This document shows, in pieces, positions 41,988 to 50,405 of a DNA stretch of 64,000 nt. Both the position numbers and the translations under genes were made by a program. Positions within the stretch are counted from its first letter, which is position 1, and every line of letters starts with the position of its first letter. This stretch comes from Bacteroidota bacterium. Its GTDB lineage: Bacteria > Bacteroidota > Bacteroidia > Flavobacteriales > Flavobacteriaceae. Under the pieces are notes generated by a model that was not told the DNA's origin, did no database searches, and saw only the letters and a program-made list of their open reading frames with translations. Location of the stretch: contig JAEXIT010000017.1 in the NCBI GenBank assembly GCA_023446155.1, positions 496,001-560,000 of the forward strand. The letters are read 5' to 3'.

Positions 41988-42758
41988 TTATTTTCTTTTT
42001 CGGATTTTCATATTGATAAACTCTACGGCTAGCGAGAAGGCAATGGCAAAGTAGAGGTAACCTTTCGGAACGGCACCGATATGCTGACCGGCTAATGTCG
42101 CTTCCGACAAGTGCATACTTTCGGTCATTAGCATAAAACCGATCAGTATTAAGAACGCCAGTCCTAAAATCTGAATCGATGGATTGGCATTTACAAAATT
42201 ACCCACCGGAACGGCAAATAACATCATTACGCCAACCGAAAGAACTACAGCAGTGATCATAATGGTTAAAGCGCCGGTAATTCCATTGGTCATACCAACA
42301 GCCGTTAGAATACTGTCAACCGAGAAAATCAGGTCAATTAACAAAATCTGAACGATAACACTTCCAAACGATTTGGCCGCAGCACTTTTTACATTGTGCT
42401 CTTCCTCACCTTTATGATCCACTTTTTCATGGATTTCTTTGGTACTCTTATAAATCAGGAACATACCTCCCAGGAATAAAATCAGCGCCTGTCCGGTAAA
42501 ATGCCCCTGGAACCATCCCCAGTCGACACTAAATAATGGTTCTTTCATGGTAATTAATAAGGTGATACCGAATAACAATCCGATACGCATAAACATTGCC
42601 AGAAACAAACCGATTCGGGTTGCTTTTTTACGTTTTTCTTCCGGTAATTTTCCGGTAACGATAGAGATAAAAATAATGTTGTCGATCCCCAATACGATTT
42701 CGAGAAACGTTAGGGTTAACAGGGCTACCCATGCATCTGGGTTTAAGAATACTTCCAT
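41988..42758 (-). CDS. TerC family integral membrane protein
   Basis: A 256-residue seven-helix membrane protein. The family signature LTFLEIVLGIDNIIFISIVTGKLP is at about residues 17-40, and the second acidic motif in LLIDLIFSVDSILTAVGMTNG at about 137-157; both carry the aspartates thought to bind a metal ion. A histidine-, lysine- and glutamate-rich loop (KEIHEKVDHKGEEEHN) lies near residue 110. TerC-type proteins have been linked to tellurite resistance and, more recently, to manganese export during metal loading of exoenzymes. No ter genes accompany it, so metal export is the likelier role. Confidence 0.93.
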   Translation of the reverse strand: MEVFLNPDAWVALLTLTFLEIVLGIDNIIFISIVTGKLPEEKRKKATRIGLFLAMFMRIGLLFGITLLITMKEPLFSVDWGWFQGHFTGQALILFLGGMFLIYKSTKEIHEKVDHKGEEEHNVKSAAAKSFGSVIVQILLIDLIFSVDSILTAVGMTNGITGALTIMITAVVLSVGVMMLFAVPVGNFVNANPSIQILGLAFLILIGFMLMTESMHLSEATLAGQHIGAVPKGYLYFAIAFSLAVEFINMKIRKRK

Positions 42759-42809
42759 TTGTAGTTTTTGATTTATTGTTTTGGTTTAAATTCAGCTATT
42801 AAACGTAAA

Positions 42810-43181
42810 CTAATCGATTTTTGTTACAGTTCCTTTCTGTTTTTTTGTGTCGCCCACAAAAGAATATTCAAAAGTATAACCTTTTGCATTGGTTGTCAGG
42901 ATCTTCATGCTGATTGCCTTTTTGTCCTGCATGTTTTTTGGATGCGTTTTTTGCAACACAAACTCACAATCATTAATCCAACGGATCGAAGCGGTATCGG
43001 TTTTACCGTTAAAGGTTTCAATTTGTTGCGTTTCGGTACGCTCAAAAACGGACTTCATTGGTTTCCCGTTGATATCCTGTGTGAATTCGAATTTTCCGGT
43101 TTTGTAATCGTTGCAATTGCGTTCCTGATTGTAACAGGAAGTAAGAATGAAAGGCAGTAAGGCTAAAGCAATTTTTTTCAT
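42810..43181 (-). CDS. Small lipoprotein, 123 residues
   Basis: Lipoprotein signal MKKIALALLPFILTSCYNQ (lipid cysteine 16), then a small conserved domain with three further cysteines or aromatic anchors: CNDYKTGKFEFTQDINGKPMKSVFERTETQQIE, SIRWINDCEFVLQKTHPKN and a final GYTFEYSFVGDTKKQKGTVTKID. Copies in related species have been called DNA topoisomerase IV, which seems to be a label carried over from the neighbouring parC; nothing in it is topoisomerase-like. Function unknown. It overlaps the DUF1572 gene upstream by four bases. Confidence 0.82.
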   Translation of the reverse strand: MKKIALALLPFILTSCYNQERNCNDYKTGKFEFTQDINGKPMKSVFERTETQQIETFNGKTDTASIRWINDCEFVLQKTHPKNMQDKKAISMKILTTNAKGYTFEYSFVGDTKKQKGTVTKID

Positions 43182-43753
43182 TGTAATCGTTTTAATTCGT
43201 CATCGGTAAAATTCCGGATGCTTTTATCTTTTGAAAATTTATCGGCGTTATAGTCATTGGACTTGTTTTTCGGAATCGACAAACTGTTCCATTCTCCTTT
43301 TTTGAGTAGTTTTGCGTAGAACACAATTTGGCCCACATGATACGGATAATGTGCCAGTTGGCGGTTGATGGCCTCCACAACCGTATGCCCTTCATTTCGG
43401 ATATAAATAATAGTTGTAAGCTGATCCGGGGTAAGACTTTTTAAAGCTTCGAAAAGACAATTCCATCCTTTTTCCCAGATTTCGAGTAGTGTTTCTTTGT
43501 CTATTATCGTTTCTTCGAATTCGGAATCGCGGTTACGTCCTTCTTTTTCGCCGTCGGTCGTCAGGAAATCGGTCCACCTTGAAAGCATATTTCCGGAAAG
43601 GTGTTTGACAATCGTAGCGATTGAATTGGTATTGTCGTTTAGTGCAACGGACAATTGTTCCGGTTCGAGTTGCGCCATGGCTTTATCGGCAATGGTTTTG
43701 TAATACAGAAATTGTTTCTGTACGCTTTCGAGGTATTGGTTGTTACTTTCCAT
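43178..43753 (-). CDS. DUF1572 (DinB-like) protein
   Basis: A 191-residue four-helix-bundle protein of the DinB/YfiT type. Metal-site histidines of the fold fit KHLSGNMLSRWTDFLTTDGEKE (family's HLxGNMxSRWTDFLTxDGEK, near residues 50-70) and QLAHYPYHVGQIVFYAKLLK near residue 135. DinB-like enzymes in other bacteria use thiols such as bacillithiol or mycothiol to modify toxic compounds; which one applies here is not known. It overlaps the following lipoprotein gene by four bases and lies 6 bases after the small membrane gene. Confidence 0.92.
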   Translation of the reverse strand: MESNNQYLESVQKQFLYYKTIADKAMAQLEPEQLSVALNDNTNSIATIVKHLSGNMLSRWTDFLTTDGEKEGRNRDSEFEETIIDKETLLEIWEKGWNCLFEALKSLTPDQLTTIIYIRNEGHTVVEAINRQLAHYPYHVGQIVFYAKLLKKGEWNSLSIPKNKSNDYNADKFSKDKSIRNFTDDELKRLQ

Positions 43754-43759
43754 AGTATG

Positions 43760-43978
43760 CTATTTGTCGAAAATACTGTTAGTTACGGTTCGTAATCCTA
43801 AAAACATAAACCACATCGCGGTAAGACAAACAACAATTCCAAAACCCAATACCGGATAAAATAGCGGGTTGTTTTGGTTTTTAAACGAACTGTGGATAAT
43901 GACAGGACCTATGAATAACAAGGGAAGCGCCATAGCCAGATAGCGAATTCCTCTGTTTAATACTTTTTTGTTGGCCAT
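43760..43978 (-). CDS. Small membrane protein, DUF6095 type
   Basis: A 72-residue protein with a basic N-terminus and two membrane helices: GIRYLAMALPLLFIGPVIIHSSF (about residues 8-30) and YPVLGFGIVVCLTAMWFMFLGLRTV (about 41-65). The two-helix hairpin with GPVIIHSSFKNQNNP in the loop is known from flavobacterial genomes, next to murQ as here. Function is not known. It is two bases after murQ and six before DUF1572, in the same operon. Confidence 0.8.
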   Translation of the reverse strand: MANKKVLNRGIRYLAMALPLLFIGPVIIHSSFKNQNNPLFYPVLGFGIVVCLTAMWFMFLGLRTVTNSIFDK

Positions 43979-43980
43979 GA

Positions 43981-44805
43981 TTATTTTGTATTAGTGTTGT
44001 GATAACTTTCGATGGCTTTCCGTACGTTTTGATGCGTTTCGAGTAATTGTTGCGCCACCTCATACGGAACGTCAATTTCACTCATGATCATACGGATACC
44101 GCGGTCTACCAACTTGTGATTGCTCAGTTGCATGTCGACCATTTTATTGCCTTTTACCTTTCCTAACTGTATCATGGTAGCGGTAGAAAGCATGTTTAAA
44201 ACCAGTTTTTGTGCGGTTCCGGCTTTCATACGGGAACTACCTGTTACAAATTCCGGTCCGACGACCACTTCAATCGGAAAACGGGCGGTTTCACTCAGCG
44301 GACTTCCCTGATTACAGGTGATGCATCCGGTTGCGATACCGTTGGCATTGCATTTTTCCAGACCGCCAATTACATAAGGAGTGGTACCCGATGCGGCAAT
44401 TCCTACGACCACATCATTCGGATTGATATTCCATTCCGAAAGGTCTTTCCAAGCCTGTTCACGGTCATCTTCGGCAAATTCGACCGCTTTACGGATGGCC
44501 GTGTCGCCACCGGCAATTAAACCGATTACCAGATCAAACGGCACACCAAACGTTGGTGGACATTCTGAGGCATCTACAATACCAAGTCTTCCGGAAGTAC
44601 CGGCACCAATGTAAAACAAGCGGCCCCCTATTTTCATTTTCGAAACGATTTCCGAAACGAGTGCTTCAATTTGCGGCAGTGCTTTTTCGACCGCCAGAGG
44701 CACGGTTTTGTCTTCGTTATTGATATTCGTCAACAGTTCCGAAACCGACATCTTTTCCAGATGTTCGTATTTTGAAGCTTGTTCGGTAGTACGTGTAAAT
44801 GACAT
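43981..44805 (-). CDS. murQ: N-acetylmuramic acid 6-phosphate etherase
   Basis: Splits the D-lactyl ether of MurNAc 6-phosphate to give GlcNAc 6-phosphate, in peptidoglycan recycling. The 274-residue SIS-domain protein has the full set of motifs: RLFYIGAGTSGRLGIVDASECPPTFG with the catalytic glutamate, IAGGDTAIRKAVEFAEDD, GIAASGTTPYVIGG, and TGSSRMKAGTAQKLVLNMLSTATMIQLGKVKGNKMVDMQLSN with the second acidic region. It is the first gene of a four-gene run with DUF6095, DUF1572 and a lipoprotein on the - strand. No murP or amgK gene is in the window. Confidence 0.96.
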   Translation of the reverse strand: MSFTRTTEQASKYEHLEKMSVSELLTNINNEDKTVPLAVEKALPQIEALVSEIVSKMKIGGRLFYIGAGTSGRLGIVDASECPPTFGVPFDLVIGLIAGGDTAIRKAVEFAEDDREQAWKDLSEWNINPNDVVVGIAASGTTPYVIGGLEKCNANGIATGCITCNQGSPLSETARFPIEVVVGPEFVTGSSRMKAGTAQKLVLNMLSTATMIQLGKVKGNKMVDMQLSNHKLVDRGIRMIMSEIDVPYEVAQQLLETHQNVRKAIESYHNTNTK

Positions 44806-44844
44806 CGGTAACCTGATTTTTAAATAATGTGAATTCGTGTAAAG

Positions 44845-45549
44845 TTACATAAAATAAGCCAGAATGATACCCAAAACAATAGCCGTTAGCTTTGCCAGGT
44901 TAAATTTATGGCCTTCGCTACTTTCGAAAATGATGGTAGAGGAAATATGAAATAAAATACCGATCACAATGGCTGAAATTTCGGTATAATAGTCGTGTAC
45001 AAACGGCAGGTATTCGGACAAAAAGGTTCCTAATGGTGTCATACAGGCAAATACCATCATAAACATAAAAATGGCCTTGCGATTTAGATGCGAATTGATA
45101 AAAAAGGTTGTCAGAATAATAGCAATCGGGAAGTGATGAATGGCAATTCCCCAGGCCATATCGTGATGATGACTAACCGGCAATCCTTCGAGTAAGGCGT
45201 GCAGACACAAACTGATAAACAGCGACCAGGGAATGTGGTGCATGGTTTCGTGGCCGTGCACATGACCGTGTTCGGCACCTTTGGAAAAATATTCCAGAAT
45301 GATCTGAAACACAATTCCGACCATGATAAACAAACCAACCGGACTATGTGCATGATCATGTCCTTCGTGGCTATGTCCGCCATCCGACAGATAGACCTCC
45401 GGCAATAAATGCGATACGGTCAATGCCAACAGGAACGATCCACTGAAAGCCAATAGCAGCTTTAGGTTCTTCTTGTTTTTCGGACTAAAGAAAGTCGCTG
45501 CGCCGTAACCCAAAATTACCGAAAGGAGGGGGATAAGATACTGCATCAT
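44845..45549 (-). CDS. ZIP family metal transporter
   Basis: A 234-residue membrane protein with seven to eight helices of the ZIP family, which brings Zn2+ or other divalent metals into the cytoplasm. Two histidine-rich loops stand out: GGHSHEGHDHAHSPVG (about residues 57-72) and KGAEHGHVHGHETMHH (about 89-104). The metal path signature in helix 4 is HALLEGLPVSHHHDMAWGIAIHHFP. Start MMQYLIPLLSVILGYG is at the membrane. It is one base from the methyltransferase gene upstream, so the two are likely co-transcribed. Confidence 0.93.
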   Translation of the reverse strand: MMQYLIPLLSVILGYGAATFFSPKNKKNLKLLLAFSGSFLLALTVSHLLPEVYLSDGGHSHEGHDHAHSPVGLFIMVGIVFQIILEYFSKGAEHGHVHGHETMHHIPWSLFISLCLHALLEGLPVSHHHDMAWGIAIHHFPIAIILTTFFINSHLNRKAIFMFMMVFACMTPLGTFLSEYLPFVHDYYTEISAIVIGILFHISSTIIFESSEGHKFNLAKLTAIVLGIILAYFM

Positions 45550-45550
45550 A

Positions 45551-46297
45551 TTATTTAAAGATCATTATCAGTCGTTCAGAATCGTTTTTTAAGAATTTGC
45601 GGAGTTTGTAATCGCCGAAGACATCCAGTAAAAAGATACCGGCTTCTTCCATCATGGCTTCAAAATCCTGTAAGGTCAGTGCTTTTACTTTTTCCGTAAA
45701 ATGGAAGTGCTCGCCATTATCGTCAAAATCAATCTCTTTAAAAATATGATTGTCTTTTACATAACGTTTGATATGGAAATCAATACCGTCAACACTTTTA
45801 ACTTCCTCCGGAACCAGATTGTCTATCACATGGGTTACGTTCATAAAGTCAATTACGGCAAAGCCATAGTCTGTTAAGCTCTCCTTAATTGCGTTTAAGG
45901 TAGTCAGATTATCTTCGTCACTTTCAAAATAACCAAAACTGGTAAAAAGGTTAAAAATGGCATCGAATTTCTGATCAAATGGAATTCGCATATCGTGTAC
46001 TTCAAAGTGAAGTGTGGCATTCGCGTGTTCGGAAGCGGTTTTTATACTGTTTTCCGACAGATCCGCGCCGGTTACATCATATCCCAACTGATTTAGATAC
46101 ACCGAATGACGTCCTTTTCCGCAGGCCAGATCCAGAATTTTGGCATTGTCCGGCAGGTTAAGGTATTGGGTTAAATTGTCCATAAACAACTGGGCTTCGG
46201 TATAATCGCGATCTTTATATAAAATATGATAATAAGGTGTATCAAACCAGGAAGCATACCAGGTGGTAGTATCTTTTTGCATTTCTTTTAATTTCAA
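45551..46297 (-). CDS. Class I SAM-dependent methyltransferase
   Basis: A 248-residue enzyme. The SAM-binding motif I is AKILDLACGKGRHSVYLNQLGYDVTGADLSENSI (about residues 53-86), followed by FHEVHDMRIPF-like FEVHDMRIPFDQKFDAIFNLFTSFGYF. It belongs to the group with a Methyltransf_25-type core and an extra beta-rich insert (KRYVKDNHIFKEIDFDDNGEHFHFTEKV), for which a substrate is not assigned. It is upstream of the ZIP transporter gene, one base apart. No rRNA-specific domain is present. Confidence 0.9.
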   Translation of the reverse strand: MKLKEMQKDTTTWYASWFDTPYYHILYKDRDYTEAQLFMDNLTQYLNLPDNAKILDLACGKGRHSVYLNQLGYDVTGADLSENSIKTASEHANATLHFEVHDMRIPFDQKFDAIFNLFTSFGYFESDEDNLTTLNAIKESLTDYGFAVIDFMNVTHVIDNLVPEEVKSVDGIDFHIKRYVKDNHIFKEIDFDDNGEHFHFTEKVKALTLQDFEAMMEEAGIFLLDVFGDYKLRKFLKNDSERLIMIFK

Positions 46298-46389
46298 AAT
46301 AATTAATTTAAACCCTACTAAAAATACTATTTATTCGGGTGGGATAAACGAAAGTAAGTTAACTTTTACTTAAGCCAACAAATTTAGTG

Positions 46390-46397
46390 TATTTTTG
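46390..46397 (+). promoter_or_regulatory. Probable -7 box of the THUMP methyltransferase gene
   Basis: TATTTTTG (TAnnTTTG), 71 bases before the start; no clear -33 TTG. Confidence 0.4.
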
Positions 46398-46467
46398 CGG
46401 ATGTAATTTCAAAATTGCACTGCAAGGATTGGAAATTATGATATATTTATAGGAATTTTAGTATCAA

Positions 46468-47640
46468 ATGAAAGACTTTAAAATGGTAGCCAAAACTTTT
46501 TTTGGCTTCGAAGAAATATTAGCAAAAGAATTACAGGTTTTGGGCGCTCAAAAAGTTGAGCAGGGTACCCGTATGGTTAGTTTTGTAGGAGACACCGGAT
46601 TTATGTATAAAGCCAATTTGTCCTTGCGTACGGCACTGAAAATTTTAAAACCGATTCACCATTTTAGAGCAGTAAACGAGCAAAGTTTATATAAAGGAAT
46701 CCAATCGATCGACTGGTCGCAGTATTTATCCGTTCATCAGTCATTTGTAGTGGATGTAACTCTGCACTCCGATTATTTCAGTCATTCGCAGTTTGCAGCG
46801 TTAAAAACCAAAGATGCGATTGTAGATCAATACAGAGACCGATTTGGAAAACGCCCGAACATCAATAAAGACTTCCCGGATTTGCGGATCAATGTACATA
46901 TTCAGAACGATCAATGTACGGTATCGTTAGACAGTTCGGGGGATTCATTACACCACCGTGGGTATAAAACGGCTACGAATATCGCGCCGATCAACGAAGT
47001 ATTGGCAGCGGGAATGCTATTAATGTCCGGATGGGATGGTCAGGGTGATTTTCTGGATCCGATGTGTGGAAGTGGTACACTTTTGGCGGAAGCTGCGATG
47101 ATTGCGTGTAATATTCCGGCGAATATCAACCGAAAAGAATTTGCTTTTGAACGTTGGAACGATTGGGACAATGAACTGTTTGATCAGATAATGAACTCCC
47201 TGATGAAAAAGACCCGTGAATTTCATTATACGATAAAAGGATACGATAAGGCACCGTCGGCGGTAATGAAAGCCAAAGACAATATTCGCAATGCCAACCT
47301 CGACGAATATGTGAGTATTTCGCAGGCGAACTTTTTTGAAACCGAAAAAGAAACCCGCGGACCGTTGCATATGGTATTTAACCCACCTTATGGAGAGCGA
47401 CTTGACATCGAAATGGAACGTTTTTATCGCGAAATCGGCGATACGCTAAAACAACATTACCCGGGAACGAATGCGTGGTTTATCACGGCCAATATTGAAG
47501 CGCTGAAATTTGTCGGTTTAAAACCGTCCCGTAAAATCAAACTGTTTAACGGTAAGCTGGAAACCCGATTTGTGAAGTATGAAATGTATGAAGGCAGCAA
47601 ACGTACCAAATTTCAAAATAACGATAACGATAATAATTAA
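46468..47640 (+). CDS. THUMP-domain class I SAM-dependent RNA methyltransferase (RlmL N-terminal type)
   Basis: A 390-residue enzyme with an N-terminal ferredoxin-like/THUMP domain (residues about 1-155; MVAKTFFGFEEILAKELQVLGAQ) and a C-terminal methyltransferase. Motif I is FLDPMCGSGTLLAEAAMIA and the adenine-methylating motif NPPY is seen in VFNPPYGERL. This is the layout of the YcbY/RlmL N-terminal half that methylates N2 of guanine 2445 of 23S rRNA in E. coli; here it is a stand-alone protein. The C-terminal 20 residues are basic and asparagine-rich. It precedes a small membrane-protein gene by 11 bases. Confidence 0.92.
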   Translation: MKDFKMVAKTFFGFEEILAKELQVLGAQKVEQGTRMVSFVGDTGFMYKANLSLRTALKILKPIHHFRAVNEQSLYKGIQSIDWSQYLSVHQSFVVDVTLHSDYFSHSQFAALKTKDAIVDQYRDRFGKRPNINKDFPDLRINVHIQNDQCTVSLDSSGDSLHHRGYKTATNIAPINEVLAAGMLLMSGWDGQGDFLDPMCGSGTLLAEAAMIACNIPANINRKEFAFERWNDWDNELFDQIMNSLMKKTREFHYTIKGYDKAPSAVMKAKDNIRNANLDEYVSISQANFFETEKETRGPLHMVFNPPYGERLDIEMERFYREIGDTLKQHYPGTNAWFITANIEALKFVGLKPSRKIKLFNGKLETRFVKYEMYEGSKRTKFQNNDNDNN

Positions 47641-47651
47641 ACAATATTAGT

Positions 47652-47891
47652 ATGGCAATGGCACCAAAAACCAAAGCATTTGTGTATCAGTTAACGGCAT
47701 TTGCAATCTTATTTATTCTGTTTCGCTACCTGGTTGGAACTTTTACTCATTTACAGGGATACTGGATTCCGGTTACCGCTTTTGTAGTGGCGACGATATT
47801 GGCCCCTAAATTTCAGGCGGTAAAAACCAACGATGGCGAACGACTTTTTATGAAATGGATCTTTGTAAAAGGTATCAAAGAAATAAAATAA
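47652..47891 (+). CDS. Small membrane protein, 79 residues
   Basis: Unknown. Two helices are visible: YQLTAFAILFILFRYLVGTF (about residues 12-31) and GYWIPVTAFVVATILAPKF (about 36-54), followed by a basic cytoplasmic tail (KWIFVKGIKEIK). Found 11 bases after the THUMP methyltransferase gene, in the same operon, and in the same place in other Flavobacteria as far as I can recall. A terminator follows the stop. Confidence 0.78.
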   Translation: MAMAPKTKAFVYQLTAFAILFILFRYLVGTFTHLQGYWIPVTAFVVATILAPKFQAVKTNDGERLFMKWIFVKGIKEIK

Positions 47892-47894
47892 TAC

Positions 47895-47919
47895 AATCCC
47901 GGTTTTCCGGGATTTTTTT
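47895..47919 (+). terminator. Terminator after the THUMP methyltransferase operon
   Basis: AATCCCGG / CCGGGATT stem with a TTTT loop and a T run. Confidence 0.9.
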
Positions 47920-47926
47920 ATATCCG

Positions 47927-47980
47927 AATCCGTCCTGCAATAGGTTGTTTTGACAATTTATTTCAGGACGGATTTTTTGT
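47927..47980. other. Second hairpin with a 26-base loop after the terminator
   Basis: Perfect 11-bp arms AATCCGTCCTG / CAGGACGGATT at 47927-47937 and 47964-47974, then six T. It may be a back-up terminator or the end of a small RNA. The following 160 bases up to the toxin-like gene hold no gene I can support. Confidence 0.5.
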
Positions 47981-48142
47981 GCTCGGTTTGTCTTTTTTTG
48001 TCTGGTTACGATTACGATCTGCTTTTCTAGAATTGATAACTTGTGATAAAGCTATCGCTATAAAACGACGTGATAAGGAATATTCATTCCTGTAGTCTCC
48101 TCCTAACCATATTTTCCCCTGTGAATATCTTAATTATCTGCC

Positions 48143-49894
48143 ATGAAACGACAGTTAAGACGTTTGGGGGTTGGGGGCATTCTTTGTTGCGTACTCCTTT
48201 TTACCGCCTGCGAACCGGAATCTTTTAAAGAACCGGAACCGAATAATGCAACGCGAGTTGTTATTAAAACACTTTCGCTGGAAGAATTACAGTACGAATT
48301 TCAGGTTATGGAAAAACTGGAAACAATTCTACCGGGTTTTCGAACGGCAACACCCTTTGAAGGGAAACAGGATTTTACGATAAACACCGATGAAATTGTG
48401 TATATCGGAAAAGGGGAGCAGCATTCCTACACTTTTTCGATAATCCGGAAAGAAGTTGTTCCGGGATTGGAAAACCTGATTTTAAATTACGAACAGGGTG
48501 ATTATACGGCCTACCGGATCCGATATGATTTTACAGCAGCACAATTGGCGCATCCGGAACATTTAGTAAATGAGAAAACACAAGTTGCGATTACTCCTTT
48601 TGATCCGGAATCGTCAATAACGAAGCGGAAAAGACCGACTCCATGTTATAAGTGGGAGAAAAGAGAGGTCGCATGGAACGAACAGGGAGTCGCTACGCAT
48701 AGTGAATGGGTAAAAGTAATCGATCAGGATTGTATGGATCAGCTAAACAGTGGTGGTCAGACCAGTAGTAATACATCAGGAGGAGCTTCCAGTGGGTCAA
48801 CTCCGAGTGGTGGTGTTCCCAACGGTGGTTGGGGTGGATGGATGGGGACCGGGGTCAATACGGGCGTTTACGATCCGCCGTCAGCAGGAAATCAAGGAAA
48901 CAATGTAGGTGAAAACCCAGTGGGACATACAGGAAGTACCGGACATACGACAACTGTTCCCAATTCGCCATTTCCAAAAGCTGATGACAGCTCTTCTACT
49001 ACAGAAGCGGGAAGTGTTACGGTTTTTACCAAGCCTGTATTGAATCTAAGGTTTGCCCTATATCTTAAAAAATTTAAAGAGTCGATGAAAACGGTTGTTC
49101 CAAATTCATTGTGGTGGCGGACGACCAATGGTAAAAAAATTAGTGAATACCTGAAGCAGCATTTTGATAATCAAACCGGATTAATGGATGTAAAGACTAC
49201 GGAATTTGCGGTTTGGGCGATTGGCTATCTGGTGTCGCATCCGGAGGTAACCTGGGAACAGTTTGAGAATTGGTTTTTGGGAGAGAATGAAGGGAAAGAC
49301 GGTGAATATGATAGTGAATTTTGGGATAACCCGGATCTTACATTCCAGCAACAGCAATTACCAAGTTTTTATAATTTTAATAGCGTATACCCGCGAATAA
49401 AAGGCCAAGAACTTGCTCAATTAATAGGAGGAGAAATTTTAGAATTATATACGCAATATCCTAAGAATGTTAGAGGATATTGTGCTCTCAAAGTTTCTCG
49501 AGCCTTAAATTATTCCGGTGTTACAATCCCGCATATAGTAACTACAAAGAATGATGCAGGAACGGTATCTGGAGCCGATGGTAAATATTATTTTCTAAAT
49601 GCGAAGGCATTAAATAAATGGATGCAAAAAACCTTTGGTGTTAGTCCGGATAACCCTTTTCATATACGGATTTCGGGTAATGAGGGTGGAATAAAGGGCG
49701 AAAATTTCCCAAGATTAACGGCGGGCTTAAAAGGTATCTATTCGATGGTAGCGATTGATGATATTCAGCGGTCTTGGGCAAGTGGTCATGCGGATCTTAT
49801 TAACAATAGTCAATGTGTTTTTGGCTGTTCGTTTTATATCGAAAAGAGTCAGATAATGCCGGTTCAATATATTGATATATGGATTTTAAATTAA
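48143..49894 (+). CDS. Lipoprotein with C-terminal Tae4-like amidase domain (candidate anti-bacterial toxin)
   Basis: A 583-residue lipoprotein. The signal MKRQLRRLGVGGILCCVLLFTAC has its lipid cysteine at 23, followed by acidic EPESFKEPEP. Residues 24-200 form a domain (FTINTDEIVYIGKGEQHSYTF, GLENLILNYEQGDYTAYRIRYDF) shared with the gene at 50821. Residues 205-300 are a Gly/Ser/Thr/Asn-rich linker, then a region VTWEQFENWFLG...QQLPSF. The last 150 residues match the Tae4 peptidoglycan amidase pattern: C447 in RGYCALKVSRALNYSGV, H549 in ASGHADL, and C558/C562. Tae4 cuts the DAP cross-link. Such toxins usually have an immunity gene directly downstream, as here. No T6SS gene is near. I infer a surface-anchored polymorphic toxin; activity is not proven. 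Confidence 0.7.
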   Translation: MKRQLRRLGVGGILCCVLLFTACEPESFKEPEPNNATRVVIKTLSLEELQYEFQVMEKLETILPGFRTATPFEGKQDFTINTDEIVYIGKGEQHSYTFSIIRKEVVPGLENLILNYEQGDYTAYRIRYDFTAAQLAHPEHLVNEKTQVAITPFDPESSITKRKRPTPCYKWEKREVAWNEQGVATHSEWVKVIDQDCMDQLNSGGQTSSNTSGGASSGSTPSGGVPNGGWGGWMGTGVNTGVYDPPSAGNQGNNVGENPVGHTGSTGHTTTVPNSPFPKADDSSSTTEAGSVTVFTKPVLNLRFALYLKKFKESMKTVVPNSLWWRTTNGKKISEYLKQHFDNQTGLMDVKTTEFAVWAIGYLVSHPEVTWEQFENWFLGENEGKDGEYDSEFWDNPDLTFQQQQLPSFYNFNSVYPRIKGQELAQLIGGEILELYTQYPKNVRGYCALKVSRALNYSGVTIPHIVTTKNDAGTVSGADGKYYFLNAKALNKWMQKTFGVSPDNPFHIRISGNEGGIKGENFPRLTAGLKGIYSMVAIDDIQRSWASGHADLINNSQCVFGCSFYIEKSQIMPVQYIDIWILN

Positions 49895-49947
49895 ATAGAA
49901 ATGAAAAAAATAAAATTTGTTTCAGTCATACTGTTTTCTGCCTGTAG
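49868..49947 (+). repeat. Direct repeat at toxin end / immunity start, copy A
   Basis: The last codons of the toxin gene (IDIWILN) and the first 15 codons of the immunity gene are repeated at 50785-50867 with about 75-80 percent identity by eye. This suggests tandem duplication. Confidence 0.7.
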
Positions 49948-50362
49948 TTCCTATCAGCCTTATAAACTGGATAAATATTATGGATTTACAAATACAATCG
50001 AAGAAAATAAATGGATTACAGCGTTTAAAAATGAAGTTTTTTTCTCTTGTCTTGAGGAAGGCTATAAAAATGATAGTATTCTTTTGGCAACAACTCCGGA
50101 AAAATTATCAAATCCGTATTATACGATGCGATTAAAAGATATTTTAAAAGCGAAAGAGATTGGTAAGGATACATATAGAAAAGCACCTGAACGGCTATAT
50201 TTTATTGGTTTTGACGACACTCCTTTAAAGCGACATATTGCTACGGCCTGTCTTAAATATTATGTAAGCCGTGAATTGGATTCTATAGCTAAAAATGAGT
50301 ATAAAAGATATTTTAAGGAGTTTATAAATAGGAAAGAGTGGAATAATTTAATATTGGATTAG
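49901..50362 (+). CDS. Small lipoprotein, candidate Tai4-like immunity protein
   Basis: A 153-residue protein starting 7 bases after the amidase-like gene. The signal MKKIKFVSVILFSAC gives a lipoprotein with cysteine 15; the residues after it (SSYQPYKL) are not acidic. The mature part is helical with an even distribution of charge: ENKWITAFKNEVFFSCLEEGYKND and, near the end, HIATACLKYYVSRELDSIAKNEY. Cysteines at the CLEEG and CLKYY positions recall the Tai4 immunity family, a periplasmic dimer that plugs Tae4. Size, location and order fit an immunity role. It is followed by a broken paralogue. No other family fits better, but similarity to Tai4 was judged by eye only. Confidence 0.6.
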   Translation: MKKIKFVSVILFSACSSYQPYKLDKYYGFTNTIEENKWITAFKNEVFFSCLEEGYKNDSILLATTPEKLSNPYYTMRLKDILKAKEIGKDTYRKAPERLYFIGFDDTPLKRHIATACLKYYVSRELDSIAKNEYKRYFKEFINRKEWNNLILD

Positions 50363-50405
50363 AACTAGTAGTAAGGTATAAAAAACGTAACAATAAACCA
50401 AGAAT

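Noticed and set aside
42810..43181. Annotation as a DNA topoisomerase IV protein
   Set aside because: The protein is a 123-residue lipoprotein with no topoisomerase motif; the name is probably copied from the neighbouring parC.
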